Below are positions 7,695 to 17,396 of a stretch of 32,687 bases of DNA, one piece after another. Location: contig DAIAOV010000027.1 in the NCBI GenBank assembly GCA_027437055.1, positions 1 through 32,687 of the forward strand, written 5' to 3'. The notes under the pieces were generated by a model. It saw nothing but the letters and a program-made list of their open reading frames with translations. It ran no database searches and was not told the DNA's origin. Numbering within the stretch: the stretch's first letter is position 1; each line of letters starts with the position of its first letter. Made by a program: the position numbers and the translations under genes. This DNA is from Legionella sp. (GTDB taxonomy: Bacteria > Pseudomonadota > Gammaproteobacteria > Legionellales > Legionellaceae).

Positions 7695-7697
7695 TTA

Positions 7698-9347
7698 TTA
7701 TTCCAACGAACTATCCACAGCACCGAGCTTTGCTATACTTTCTTGTGCTTTAGCATTTTTATTAGGGAAATCCTCCCTATAATGTCCGCCACGTGACTCT
7801 CTCCTTGATAATGCAGCTCTAACAATTAATTCTGCATTGAGGATGATGTTTCTTAGCTCGATGAAATCTCTGGTAATGCAATGTTTCCAATAATACTCAT
7901 CAATGATTTTCTTACGTTTCATAATTAATTGTAGCAGATCTTGTAATCCAGCTTCGGTGCGTACAATACCGGCATAAGAGGTCATTTCTCCTCTTAAACC
8001 CCTCCATTGGGCATTGATTTGACTGGCGCGTCTGGCATTGACTTCTCCAGGAGCACTCCAATTAGAGATTGAGCCCATAAGTTTTATAGGGGTAACACTG
8101 TCTTTAAGGGAGCAATGCGCTGCGTTAGCTCCCATGACTAAGGCTTCGAGTAATGAGTTGCTTGCAAGTCTATTAGCCCCATGAAGTCCTGTAAAAGCTA
8201 CTTCTCCTATAGCATATAATCGTTTTAAATCGGTGCGTCCATCTATGTCAGTAAGAACACCGCCGCATTGATAATGAGCTGCGGGAACTACAGGGATCAT
8301 ATCCTGGCTCATATCTATGCCTATAGACAATAGAGTATTGTATATTTGTGGGAAACGTTTTTTCAAAAATGCTTTACTTTGATGAGTAATATCTAAATGA
8401 ACATAACCCGCCTGACTTCGCTCTATTTCACTAAAAATAGCCCTGGCTACTACGTCTCTTGTTGCAAGTTCAAGTCTATCAGGGGCATAACGTTGCATAA
8501 AACGTTCATTGGTTTCAGGTATTCGCAGTAAGGCTCCTTCGCCACGAACCGCTTCTGAAATTAAAAAATTATTCAATGTATGATGGTGTAACAGAGTAGG
8601 GTGAAATTGATAGAACTCCATGTTTCCAACCCGAGCACCAGCCCTGTAAGCCATGGCTACACCATCACCTGTCGCAACCATAGGGTTGGATGTATAACGA
8701 TAAGTTTTACCAGCACCACCAGTGGCTAAAACAACACAATTAGCTATAAAAGTATGGATCTGGTTACTGTGGCAATCTAATATATAAGCGCCGAGAACTT
8801 CACCTTGGTTATCGGTTCTATGGGGGTGGTATTGGGTAATTAAGTTGACTGCAATATGATGTTCAAAAAAATGAATTTGTTCTTTTTGTCGAGCCAAATG
8901 GTTTAGGGTTTGGGTAACCGTTAAACCAGTCTGATCCCCACAGTTGAAAATGCGTCTATGAGAGTGTCCTCCTTCTTGAGCCAAATGAAAATTGCCACTA
9001 CTGTCGCGTTTAAATTGAACTGAGTATTCACTCAGTTGTTTTATCACTTGAGGGCCTTGACGAACAATAAATTCAACTGCTGGCGAGTAACACAAACCAT
9101 CACCTGCAATCAGAGTATCTTCAATGTGAGACTCAAGAGAATCCTCAGGAGAAGATACCGCAGCAATACCACCTTGTGCGTAACGACTATTGCATTCGAT
9201 TGCCTCTGCTTTGCTGATTAAGGCAATTTTAAGGTGTGGCTGCATGTTGAGTATCTGCAAACAATAATGCAAACCAGCCAACCCGGTTCCTATAACTAGA
9301 ATATCAAATTCAAAAGTTTTCCCTTCCTGGGAGAATGTATCACTCAT
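7698..9347 (-). CDS. nadB: L-aspartate oxidase NadB
   Basis: This FAD flavoenzyme oxidises L-aspartate to iminoaspartate, the first step of de novo NAD synthesis, and hands the unstable product to NadA. The 549 residues begin with the dinucleotide-binding motif ILVIGTGLAGLHYCLQI, followed by SRYAQGGIAA and the ATGGAGKTYRYTSNP, QFHPT and HYQCGGVLTDIDGRT segments of the succinate dehydrogenase/fumarate reductase flavoprotein family. SEAVRGEGALL and GLHGANRLASNSLLEALV fit NadB. The C-terminal helical domain is present and the length matches the family. Its ATG overlaps the purB stop as ATGA, indicating translational coupling. Confidence 0.96.
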   Translation of the reverse strand: MSDTFSQEGKTFEFDILVIGTGLAGLHYCLQILNMQPHLKIALISKAEAIECNSRYAQGGIAAVSSPEDSLESHIEDTLIAGDGLCYSPAVEFIVRQGPQVIKQLSEYSVQFKRDSSGNFHLAQEGGHSHRRIFNCGDQTGLTVTQTLNHLARQKEQIHFFEHHIAVNLITQYHPHRTDNQGEVLGAYILDCHSNQIHTFIANCVVLATGGAGKTYRYTSNPMVATGDGVAMAYRAGARVGNMEFYQFHPTLLHHHTLNNFLISEAVRGEGALLRIPETNERFMQRYAPDRLELATRDVVARAIFSEIERSQAGYVHLDITHQSKAFLKKRFPQIYNTLLSIGIDMSQDMIPVVPAAHYQCGGVLTDIDGRTDLKRLYAIGEVAFTGLHGANRLASNSLLEALVMGANAAHCSLKDSVTPIKLMGSISNWSAPGEVNARRASQINAQWRGLRGEMTSYAGIVRTEAGLQDLLQLIMKRKKIIDEYYWKHCITRDFIELRNIILNAELIVRAALSRRESRGGHYREDFPNKNAKAQESIAKLGAVDSSLE

Positions 9348-10714
9348 GAAAATGCCTTAACCAATTGAACGGCAAGACCTGTGTAGGTTGCAGGTGTCAA
9401 TGCCAGCAATTGCGCTTTAGCTTCGTCAGGAATGGCTAAATTGTTAATGAAAGTTTTAAGGCTTTCACCATCAATACCTTGTCCACGAGTCAATGCTTTC
9501 AATTGCTCATAAGCTTCTGGAACATTAAAGCGACGCATAACGGTTTGCACTGCCTCAGCTAAGACTTCCCAATTTTCATTCAAGTCTTGCTCAAGGGCTC
9601 GTTTATTGATTTGTAATTTATCATTACCTTTCGCTATAGAAAGATAAGCAATAAGACTATAAGAAAAGGCTACACCTATATTGCGTAACACAGTTGAGTC
9701 TGATAAATCACGTTGTAAACGAGATTGGGTTAACTTATTAGCGAAATGAATAAATAGCGCATTGGCTAAGCCTAGATTTCCTTCGGCATTTTCGAAATCA
9801 ATGGGATTTACTTTATGCGGCATGGTAGATGAACCTACTTCAGCTGCAATCGTTTTCTGTTTAAAATAACCTAAAGAAATATAACTCCAGATATCTTGGG
9901 TATAATCTAGAAGGATATTATTGATTCTCACCATGATCTGCGATACTTCGGCTAGACCATCATGAGGTTCAATTTGTGTCGTATATGGATTGAACGATAA
10001 ACCTAAAGAGGTAACAAAACTAGCGCAATGTTTTCGCCAGTCAACTTCTGGGTAGGCAATAACATGAGCATTATAATTACCAACTGCACCATTAAATTTG
10101 CCAGGAATCAGTACCTCAGCTAACTGCTGTTGTGGTCTTTTAAGGCGAGCAACGAAATTGACTAGCTCTTTACCCATAGTGGTTGGTGTAGCAGGCTGGC
10201 CATGAGTTCTAGCCAACATAGCCACATCACCATGTTGCTTACCCAGAAGAGTAATACCCCCCATAATTTCAGCCAATGTGGGTTGTATGACTTGAGCAAT
10301 GGCTTGTTTTACCATCAAAGCATAAGCCAGATTATTAATATCTTCTGAAGTACAAGCAAAATGAATGAAGCCCCCAATTGCATTTAATGCTTCATTATTT
10401 TTAAATTTATCCCTTAAATAATACTCTATGGCTTTAACATCATGATTAGTTTGCTTTTCGAATTCTTTTATTTTTTCAGCTTCAGATTCATCAAAGTTTG
10501 TAATGAGATCGGATAAGAATTTCTTGGCTTCAGCATTCAGAGGAGGAACTTCTACAATACCCTTAATAGATGCTAGCGCTTCAAGCCATCTTATTTCAAC
10601 CATTAAGCGATAATAAGTCAGAGCAAATTCGCTAAAATAAGGGCTTAAAGACCTTGTTTTATTTACATAACGACCATCTATAGGAGAAATTGCATTTAAA
10701 GGGGTAAGTGTCAT
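9344..10714 (-). CDS. purB: adenylosuccinate lyase PurB
   Basis: This enzyme acts twice in purine synthesis: it releases fumarate from SAICAR to give AICAR and from adenylosuccinate to give AMP. The protein matches the gammaproteobacterial PurB class closely (NAISPIDGRY, TNHDVKAIEYYL, FACTSEDINNLAYALM, ARTHGQPATPTTMGKEL, VGNYNAH, TTQIEPHDGLAE). The fumarase/aspartase-superfamily loop is GSSTMPHKVNPIDFENAEGN. The start is set at 10714 (MTLTPLNAISPIDGRY, 456 aa) because it matches the family N-terminus; an ATG nine codons upstream (10741) is possible, and neither has a clear ribosome site. It leads the purB-nadB-nadA block. Confidence 0.96.
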   Translation of the reverse strand: MTLTPLNAISPIDGRYVNKTRSLSPYFSEFALTYYRLMVEIRWLEALASIKGIVEVPPLNAEAKKFLSDLITNFDESEAEKIKEFEKQTNHDVKAIEYYLRDKFKNNEALNAIGGFIHFACTSEDINNLAYALMVKQAIAQVIQPTLAEIMGGITLLGKQHGDVAMLARTHGQPATPTTMGKELVNFVARLKRPQQQLAEVLIPGKFNGAVGNYNAHVIAYPEVDWRKHCASFVTSLGLSFNPYTTQIEPHDGLAEVSQIMVRINNILLDYTQDIWSYISLGYFKQKTIAAEVGSSTMPHKVNPIDFENAEGNLGLANALFIHFANKLTQSRLQRDLSDSTVLRNIGVAFSYSLIAYLSIAKGNDKLQINKRALEQDLNENWEVLAEAVQTVMRRFNVPEAYEQLKALTRGQGIDGESLKTFINNLAIPDEAKAQLLALTPATYTGLAVQLVKAFS

Positions 10715-10948
10715 GACAAACTGGCTCAAATAAGAAAGCATATATGATATTAAAGCTTGTCAACAAATTCTACTAAAAATGAACACTAGCCGTTATTTCC
10801 TGTGCTTTGCTGCTCGTAAATAATAATTATTGTTCTATTTTTGGTGAATTAATTAACAAAAAATTAAAAGTTTTATTACAAAATTAACATTTTTTTGTTC
10901 TGTGGGCGTATAATAACGGTATCGTCGAATTAAGCTGGCTCATCGTTT

Positions 10949-12652
10949 ATGAAAACAATTGTTGAATCGTACCGTGCAGGATTATTTCAAAAGAAATATT
11001 GGCTGCAAAATATTATCTCTGGGATTATTGTAGGTGTCGTTGCATTACCCTTAGCTATGGCTTTTGCCATTGCCTCAGGAGCCAAGCCTGAACAAGGTTT
11101 ATATACTGCCATTGTTGCGGGTTTGATTGTTTCTATTTTTGGGGGGAGCCGCTTACAAATAGCTGGGCCAACAGGTGCTTTTATTGTCATACTTGCCGGT
11201 ATTACTGCTCAGTATGGTATTTCTGGTTTGCAAATAGCTACTCTAATGGCTGGATTTATATTGTTGTTCTTTGGATTAGCGCGTTTAGGGGGAATTATAA
11301 AATTCATCCCCAACCCTGTGATAGTTGGTTTTACCTCAGGAATAGCGGTTGTTATTTGGGTAGGGCAATGGCAATACTTCTTTGGCTTGCCGACCGCAGC
11401 AGGGGCTCATTTTCATGAGAAATTATGGCATTTAATTCAATCCTTCCCTCAACTCAACATATTAACCACTTTTTTTGGTTTTTTTGCTTTATGTTTAGTG
11501 CTTTTTTCTAATAAATTACCTGGTTTTAAGCGTGTTCCTGGTCCTTTAGTGGCCTTAGTTGTTGCAACAGTATTGCAGTCTTTATTTCAATTTGAAGGTG
11601 TAGCGACCATAGGCAGTATGTTTGGTGGTGTTCCTCAAGGACTACCTCATTTTACTTTGCCAACAGTTACAGTGGATCAATTGATTGAATTGATCGGCCC
11701 TGCATTTACCATCGCTATGTTAGGGGCTATTGAATCCCTTTTATCTGCAGTAGTTGCGGACGGTATGACGGGCACGCAACATGATTCTAATAGAGAGTTA
11801 ATAGGGCAGGGTATAGCTAATATTTTAGCTCCTTTATTTGGTGGATTTGCTGCAACAGGCGCTATTGCTAGAACGGCGACCAATATCAGAAACGGTGGTA
11901 ACAACCCGTTATCAGGCATTATTCATTCAGTAACTTTAATTCTCATCGTTTTATTTTTAGCGCCCTTAGCTGTTAATGTTCCTTTAGCTGCCTTAGCTGC
12001 AATTTTGTTTGTAGTCGCTTGGAATATGAGCGAAGCAAAACATTTTGTTAAATTGTTAAAAGTTGCGCCAAAATCTGATGTGGTCGTTTTATTAGTCACT
12101 TTTTTTCTAACTGTCTTTGTGGATTTAGTGATTGCGGTAAACATAGGGGTAATTATCGCTATTTTACATTTTATGCGTCGTATGGCTTCAAGCATAGAAG
12201 TGCAGCAAATGACAGAAGAACAAATGTCTCAAGAGTTAAGACAACAAAATATATCAAACTTGTCCAATGATGTATTGGTCTATTCTGTTGATGGCCCATT
12301 TTTCTTTGGCGCAGCAGAGATTTTTCAACGTGCTTTGGCCGTAACTCATACAGATCCTAAGGTACTGATTATAAGAATGCGCTGGGTTCCTTTTGGTGAT
12401 ATTACGGGATTACAAACTTTAGAAGAAATCATTCAAGGGCTGCATCAACGAGGGGTAAGAGTAATATTATGTGGTGCTAACGATTTAGTGGAAGCCAAAT
12501 TACGTAAAATGGGAATGATTGAATTGATCGGCGAGCATAATTTTTACAAAGAGTTTTCACAAGCGCTTACAGCGAGTCATGAGGGAGCTTCTGTCGATCA
12601 GAATAAAATAGATTATAAAGAGTTAGGCGAACAGCCCTTGATACAACGATAA
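10949..12652 (+). CDS. SulP-family inorganic anion transporter with STAS domain
   Basis: This 567-residue inner-membrane protein of the SulP/SLC26 family carries anions such as sulfate or bicarbonate, often coupled to Na+ or H+. The transport domain begins NIISGIIVGVVALPLAMAFA and continues with GLYTAIVAG, FGGSRLQIAGPTGAFIVIL and NPVIVGFTSGIAVVIW, family-typical helices. The GAIESLLSAVVADGMTG segment matches the SulP signature. A cytosolic STAS domain fills about residues 430-540 (VLVYSVDGPFFFGAAEIF, GVRVILCGAN). The substrate cannot be assigned. The ATG at 10949 has only a weak ribosome site. A TATAAT at 10909-10914 could be its -10 box, with TTAACA at 10884-10889 at a long 19-base spacing. 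Confidence 0.92.
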   Translation: MKTIVESYRAGLFQKKYWLQNIISGIIVGVVALPLAMAFAIASGAKPEQGLYTAIVAGLIVSIFGGSRLQIAGPTGAFIVILAGITAQYGISGLQIATLMAGFILLFFGLARLGGIIKFIPNPVIVGFTSGIAVVIWVGQWQYFFGLPTAAGAHFHEKLWHLIQSFPQLNILTTFFGFFALCLVLFSNKLPGFKRVPGPLVALVVATVLQSLFQFEGVATIGSMFGGVPQGLPHFTLPTVTVDQLIELIGPAFTIAMLGAIESLLSAVVADGMTGTQHDSNRELIGQGIANILAPLFGGFAATGAIARTATNIRNGGNNPLSGIIHSVTLILIVLFLAPLAVNVPLAALAAILFVVAWNMSEAKHFVKLLKVAPKSDVVVLLVTFFLTVFVDLVIAVNIGVIIAILHFMRRMASSIEVQQMTEEQMSQELRQQNISNLSNDVLVYSVDGPFFFGAAEIFQRALAVTHTDPKVLIIRMRWVPFGDITGLQTLEEIIQGLHQRGVRVILCGANDLVEAKLRKMGMIELIGEHNFYKEFSQALTASHEGASVDQNKIDYKELGEQPLIQR

Positions 12653-12681
12653 TTCAGTATTTACTGCTCCTAGGATAACCA

Positions 12682-12707
12682 ATGTCGGGCAACATAGTGC
12701 CCGACAT
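12682..12707. terminator. stem-loop after the SulP gene, possible terminator
   Basis: ATGTCGGGCA (12682-12691) pairs perfectly with TGCCCGACAT (12698-12707) around a 6-base loop, 30 bases after the transporter stop. There is no following T-tract, so it may instead stabilise the mRNA end or belong to the adjacent repeat. A similar half-arm, TTGCCCGACATTG, appears at 27651-27663. Confidence 0.4.
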
Positions 12708-12717
12708 CGGGCTGTAA

Positions 12718-12869
12718 CCGTTCTCATAATGGCGTCAACTTAAGCCCATGTAGATACTGTCTTTAAAGGCAAGCAACCTTTTAATGAAAATTTTGCTTGC
12801 CTTTAAAGACAGTATCTACAGTTAAGTGACATAGGATCAATTCCTTAAGTTGACGCCATTGTGTGAACG
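12718..12869. repeat. palindromic mobile-repeat element, copy A (MITE-like)
   Basis: The ends are inverted copies: AATGGCGTCAACTTAAG (12728-12744) on the left and CTTAAGTTGACGCCATT (12844-12860) on the right, a perfect 17-base match, flanked by related GTTCTCAT and GTGTGAAC. Inside is a second inverted repeat with perfect 27-base arms, 12750-12776 and 12793-12819 (starting GTAGATACTGTCTTTAAAGG), around a 16-base loop. The element is about 150 bp and has no coding capacity. Its ends recur at 6083-6164 and 21296-21391. It sits between convergent genes. Confidence 0.85.
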
Positions 12870-12892
12870 TTTACATTGGGCTTGGGATTTTT

Positions 12893-13372
12893 CTATTCTT
12901 GCTCTGGTGGCATAAGCACCTGAGAAATAGCATGAATTACACCATTTGAGGCTTTGATGTCAGCCTTGATTACTTCAGCATCATTTACATAAATTTTGCT
13001 ATCTTTAATGATGACATGCAGCGACTGCCCTTGGGCAGTAGGTAGCATTCCTTCTTTTATTTTATCAGAGGTAAGATTGTCGCTTACTATGGCATAAAGG
13101 AGCATAACCTTTAACTGTTCTGGGTTGGCTATTAAAGCGTTTAATTGTTCTTTAGGTACAGCCTCAAATGCTTCGTTAGATGGTGCAAATATAGTAAATG
13201 GACCGTGTCCTTTAAGGACATTTATCAAATCGGCTTTTTTTAACAAAGAAATGAAGATAGAGAAATCTTTATTATCTGAGGCTACTTGAATAATATCCAT
13301 CTTAGCTGCATTAGCTGATGTCCATATAAAAAAAACAAAGAACAAGGTGATTAAGTGACGCAGTTTTTTCAT
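12893..13372 (-). CDS. secreted fasciclin (FAS1) domain protein
   Basis: This is a 159-residue protein with a clear signal peptide (MKKLRHLITLFFVFFIWTSA, cleavage after ANA) and a single FAS1 domain filling the rest. The diagnostic H1 and H2 segments are present as GHGPFTIFAPSNEAFEAVP and NGVIHAISQVLMPPE, with YAIVSDNLTSDKIKEG between them. FAS1 domains mediate adhesion or protein-protein contacts. In bacteria small one-domain forms are exported and of unknown specific role, so a periplasmic or extracellular location is inferred. The ATG at 13372 has GGAG nine bases upstream. It is divergent from ppsA with a gap of about 176 bases. Confidence 0.92.
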   Translation of the reverse strand: MKKLRHLITLFFVFFIWTSANAAKMDIIQVASDNKDFSIFISLLKKADLINVLKGHGPFTIFAPSNEAFEAVPKEQLNALIANPEQLKVMLLYAIVSDNLTSDKIKEGMLPTAQGQSLHVIIKDSKIYVNDAEVIKADIKASNGVIHAISQVLMPPEQE

Positions 13373-13490
13373 AATGCTATTCTCCTTTAGATCTATTGGA
13401 TCAATAGCCTATAGTGGGGTTTCGAAGGAGTCTTAGTGATCAGTCTAGTATAAAAAAAGTTAGTTATCTTAATTTATCTATAGGGTCTAA

Positions 13491-13519
13491 TTCCAATAGG
13501 CTCACAATTTAAGTAGAAT
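13491..13519 (+). promoter_or_regulatory. possible promoter of the ppsA operon
   Basis: TAGAAT (13514-13519) is a good -10 box, one mismatch from TATAAT, 29 bases before the ppsA ATG. TTCCAA (13491-13496) lies 17 bases upstream as a weak -35. The placement fits the start of the five-gene forward block. This is only a consensus match. Confidence 0.35.
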
Positions 13520-13548
13520 GACAATCATTTTATGGATTTGGGGTAACT

Positions 13549-15927
13549 ATGACAGTTAAAGCACATACTATTGATCTGGCGCAAGTGGGCATGCGTGATC
13601 TGGAACAAGTTGGTGGTAAGAACTCTTCACTTGGTGAAATGATTAGTCATTTATCGTCAGCCGGTGTTGCTGTTCCAGGTGGTTTTGCTACTACAGCTGA
13701 TTCATTCAGAGAGTTTTTATCTCATGCTGATCTGGATAAAAAAATATACGAACAATTATCTGCTCTAGATATAGAAGATGTATGTCAATTAGCTATAGTA
13801 GGAAAACAAATCAGGGACATGATTATAAATACCCCATTTACTCCTGAGTTTGAGCAGGCAGTGCGTCTTGCTTATCAAAAACTGGCGCAACAAATTGGCC
13901 ATGATGATTTTAGTGTAGCTGTACGTTCCTCTGCGACAGCGGAAGACTTACCAGATGCTTCTTTTGCTGGACAACAAGAAACCTTCCTCAATGTGAAAGG
14001 TATTGACGCAGTACTGGGGGCAATAAAGCATGTTTTTGCTTCGTTATTCAATGATAGGGCTATAGCATATCGGGTTCACCACAATTTTGCTCATAGTGAA
14101 GTGGCCTTGTCCGCAGGTATCCAACAAATGATTCGTAGTGATTTAGCTGCTAGTGGCGTTATGTTTACTATGGATACTGAATCAGGGTTTAATGATGTAG
14201 TATTTATTACTTCGTCTTATGGCTTAGGTGAGATGGTGGTGCAAGGAGCAGTAAATCCAGATGAGTTTTATGTTCATAAGCCAGGGGTTAGGGCTAATAA
14301 ACCTGCTGTAATTCGTAAAAACTTAGGATCAAAAGCTTTGAAAATGGTCTATTGTGATGATCCCACTCTTGATAGACGCGTTAAAACAGTCGATGTGAAC
14401 GTTAAAGAACGGTTATTGTTTTCTTTAACAGAGAAAGAAATAGAGCAACTCGCACAACAAGCATTAATTATAGAAAAACACTACGGCCGTCCTATGGATA
14501 TTGAGTGGGCCAAAGACGGGATAGATGGTAAATTATATATCCTACAAGCTCGCCCAGAAACTGTGAAAAGCCGAGACAACAAACAAGTATTGGAACGATA
14601 TACCCTACAAAAAAGAGGTACGGTTTTAGCGGAAGGTCGTAGTATCGGTCAGCGAATTGGTCAGGGTAAGGCTCGAGTGATTAAAGACATTAGCGAAATG
14701 CATAAGGTTCAACCAGGGGATGTATTAGTCTCTGACATGACTGATCCTGATTGGGAGCCTGTAATGAAGCGTGCCTCTGCTATTGTGACTAACAGAGGTG
14801 GCAGAACCTGCCATGCTGCAATTATCGCTCGGGAATTGGGTATTCCTGCCGTCGTGGGATGTGGTGATGCTACCAAAACAATCAAGGATGGAGATGAAGT
14901 CACTGTAAGTTGTGCTGAAGGTGATGCAGGTTTTGTTTATGCTGGTATTTTACCTTTTGAACGAGTCAGCCTTGATATCGATACCATGCCTGAATTACCA
15001 ATGAAAGTGATGTTGAATGTGGGTAATCCTGAGCGAGCGTTTGCATTTCAGTCAATACCTAACTCTGGTGTTGGTTTAGCTCGTCTGGAGTTTTTGATAT
15101 CAAATACCATAGGAATTCATCCTAGAGCCTTATTGGCTTTTGATACTCTGGAAGATCAGGATCTCAAAAAATTTATTGTTGAAAAAACTGCTGCTTATGC
15201 TTCTCCTGTGGAATATTACATTGAGCGTTTGAAGGAGGGGATTGCCACCATTGCAGCCGCTTTTTACCCAAAACCAGTTATCGTAAGATTGTCTGATTTT
15301 AAATCCAACGAATATGCGAATCTGGTTGGCGGAGCCTTATATGAGCCTCATGAAGAAAATCCTATGTTAGGTTTTAGAGGCGCCTCTCGTTATGTTTCTC
15401 CGTCATTCGAAGAGTGCTTTGCTCTGGAATGTAAAGCCGTGAGACGGGTTCGTGAAGATATGGGATTAACTAATGTAGAAGTGATGATTCCTTTTGTCAG
15501 AACCGTTTCAGAAGCGGGTGATGTCATTCAAGTCTTGAAACAACACGGGCTTGAACGAGGGAAACATGGGTTACGCGTTATTATGATGTGTGAATTACCA
15601 TCTAATGCGTTACTTGCAAATCAATTTTTAAAATATTTTGATGGATTTTCTATTGGTTCTAATGACTTAACTCAGTTAACTTTGGGGTTAGATAGAGATT
15701 CTGGTTTAGTAGCAGCACAATTTGATGAGCGTAATGATGCGGTTAAGGCTTTATTGCACATGGCCATATCTGCGTGCAAAAAAGAAAATAAATATATAGG
15801 TATTTGTGGGCAGGGGCCTTCAGATCATCAAGATTTTGCTCAGTGGTTGATGAAAGAAGGGATAGATAGCGTTTCTTTAAATCCTGACTCCGTATTAGAA
15901 ACTTGCCTGTTTTTAGCAAAGCAATAA
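13549..15927 (+). CDS. ppsA: phosphoenolpyruvate synthase
   Basis: This cytosolic enzyme converts pyruvate and ATP to PEP, AMP and phosphate, the entry step of gluconeogenesis, fitting an organism that lives on amino acids (pyruvate also comes from the serine dehydratase at 1528-2904). The 792 residues hold an N-terminal ATP-binding domain ([34 protein letters not shown]), a swivelling phosphohistidine domain with catalytic His422 in [14 protein letters not shown], and a C-terminal PEP/pyruvate barrel ([29 protein letters not shown]) with Cys753 in GICGQGPSD. Length and residue positions match E. coli PpsA almost exactly. It heads a tight block; the next gene starts 26 bases later. Confidence 0.97.
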   Translation: MTVKAHTIDLAQVGMRDLEQVGGKNSSLGEMISHLSSAGVAVPGGFATTADSFREFLSHADLDKKIYEQLSALDIEDVCQLAIVGKQIRDMIINTPFTPEFEQAVRLAYQKLAQQIGHDDFSVAVRSSATAEDLPDASFAGQQETFLNVKGIDAVLGAIKHVFASLFNDRAIAYRVHHNFAHSEVALSAGIQQMIRSDLAASGVMFTMDTESGFNDVVFITSSYGLGEMVVQGAVNPDEFYVHKPGVRANKPAVIRKNLGSKALKMVYCDDPTLDRRVKTVDVNVKERLLFSLTEKEIEQLAQQALIIEKHYGRPMDIEWAKDGIDGKLYILQARPETVKSRDNKQVLERYTLQKRGTVLAEGRSIGQRIGQGKARVIKDISEMHKVQPGDVLVSDMTDPDWEPVMKRASAIVTNRGGRTCHAAIIARELGIPAVVGCGDATKTIKDGDEVTVSCAEGDAGFVYAGILPFERVSLDIDTMPELPMKVMLNVGNPERAFAFQSIPNSGVGLARLEFLISNTIGIHPRALLAFDTLEDQDLKKFIVEKTAAYASPVEYYIERLKEGIATIAAAFYPKPVIVRLSDFKSNEYANLVGGALYEPHEENPMLGFRGASRYVSPSFEECFALECKAVRRVREDMGLTNVEVMIPFVRTVSEAGDVIQVLKQHGLERGKHGLRVIMMCELPSNALLANQFLKYFDGFSIGSNDLTQLTLGLDRDSGLVAAQFDERNDAVKALLHMAISACKKENKYIGICGQGPSDHQDFAQWLMKEGIDSVSLNPDSVLETCLFLAKQ

Positions 15928-15953
15928 TCTTATTGTGTAGAGGGCATAGCATC

Positions 15954-17396
15954 ATGCATCGTTTCAAATGGTGGTTAACTTTATTTGGTCTATGTCCTAC
16001 GCTTGCCTTTGCTTCTGACATTGGTGACCATGGCGATCCTATTTCTTCAGTGATTTTAGGTGTCACTACTATTTTTTTCTTTGCTATTATCGGTCGTTAT
16101 ATAGCGAGGCGTCTTAATCAACCCGGGGTTTTGGGTGAGCTCTTGATGGGGGTTTTGATAGGGAACTTGTGTTATTTTTTCGGCTCCCAGTTAATCATTA
16201 TTTTGCGTGAAGGCTCTTCAATTTTTAATATAATGAAAGAGTTGTTAGAAGGCATTTCATTAAATCAGGCAGTAAGTTCTTCTATTTCTAATCCTTTTTA
16301 TGCTCAACAAGTCAGTAAAGTGCTTAGTGGTTCCAATGGAACTGAATACCTGAAAATTGCTTATACTGTTGATATTTTTTCACGATATGGAGTTATTTTT
16401 TTATTGTTTATGGTAGGCCTGGAGAGCTCCGTAGATGAGCTCAAACATACTGGTCGAGAATCCATATTAGTTGCTGTCGTTGGGGTTATTGCTCCAATGC
16501 TTTTGGGATTTGGCGTTGCCTACTTGTTGATGCCGGATGCCAGTTATCATGCTGATTTATTTGTTGCAGCAACTTTAAGTGCCACCAGTATAGGAATTAC
16601 CGCACGTGTTTTATCTGAGATGAATAAACTTCGAACTAGAGAAGCACGAACTATTCTTGGTGCTGCTATGATTGATGATATATTGGGTTTAATTATATTA
16701 GCTGTGGTGAGCAGTATTGTGATTAGTGGTACTGTGGATGTAGTCATTGTAGTGCGTATCATTGTTTATTCGTTGCTCTTTTTTATAGGTGCTTTATGGT
16801 TCGGGCCTATTATTTTACGTCAATCAGCTCACTTTTTTCGCTTTCTTGAACCTTGGGAGTCCAAATTATTTATTTCCTTCCTTTTTATTATGGTTTTAGC
16901 CTGGCTGGCTTCATTTATTCAACTCGCTGCCATTATTGGTGCTTTTGCTGCGGGGGTTATTCTTCATGATGGCTATTTTAAATCGACTACCACTTATCAA
17001 AAAGAAGAGCGCAGTATTAGCCATTTAGTATCCCCATTAGAATCTATTTTAGCGCCTATGTTTTTTATTGTGATAGGCATTCAAGTAAAATTAGAAACAT
17101 TTTTTGATTGGAATGTCATTATTTTAGCAAGTGGATTGGTTTTGGCCGCCATTTTAGGAAAATTGATTAGTGGTCTGGGAGCAAACCGTAATGATGATCG
17201 TTTATTAATAGGGATAGGAATGTTGCCTCGTGGAGAAGTAGGATTGGTTTTTGCTTCTATTGGTCGAAGCTTAGGAGTGATTTCTGATAATTTATTTTCT
17301 GCCATTGTTTTGATGATAATGATTACTACCTTTATTGCACCACCTTTATTAAAGGCTCGTTATGCCTACAAAAGGAGATTAAAGCATGAACATTAA
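15954..17396 (+). CDS. monovalent cation/proton antiporter, CPA2 type
   Basis: This inner-membrane antiporter of 480 residues should exchange Na+ or K+ for H+ and help with pH or ion balance. A hydrophobic, signal-like N-terminus (LTLFGLCPTLAFA) is followed by a short acidic-His stretch (SDIGDHGDP) and about 12-13 helices of the Na+/H+ exchanger fold. Visible family features are RRLNQPGVLGELLMGVLIGN, FMVGLESSVDEL, LSATSIGITARVL, AAMIDDILGLIILA (paired aspartates) and LPRGEVGLVFASIG. No C-terminal TrkA-N/RCK domain is present, unlike KefB/KefC. The start at 15954 is preferred over an in-frame ATG at 15903 inside ppsA because AGAGGG lies just upstream. It overlaps nadC by 11 bases. Ion specificity is not deducible. 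Confidence 0.88.
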   Translation: MHRFKWWLTLFGLCPTLAFASDIGDHGDPISSVILGVTTIFFFAIIGRYIARRLNQPGVLGELLMGVLIGNLCYFFGSQLIIILREGSSIFNIMKELLEGISLNQAVSSSISNPFYAQQVSKVLSGSNGTEYLKIAYTVDIFSRYGVIFLLFMVGLESSVDELKHTGRESILVAVVGVIAPMLLGFGVAYLLMPDASYHADLFVAATLSATSIGITARVLSEMNKLRTREARTILGAAMIDDILGLIILAVVSSIVISGTVDVVIVVRIIVYSLLFFIGALWFGPIILRQSAHFFRFLEPWESKLFISFLFIMVLAWLASFIQLAAIIGAFAAGVILHDGYFKSTTTYQKEERSISHLVSPLESILAPMFFIVIGIQVKLETFFDWNVIILASGLVLAAILGKLISGLGANRNDDRLLIGIGMLPRGEVGLVFASIGRSLGVISDNLFSAIVLMIMITTFIAPPLLKARYAYKRRLKHEH

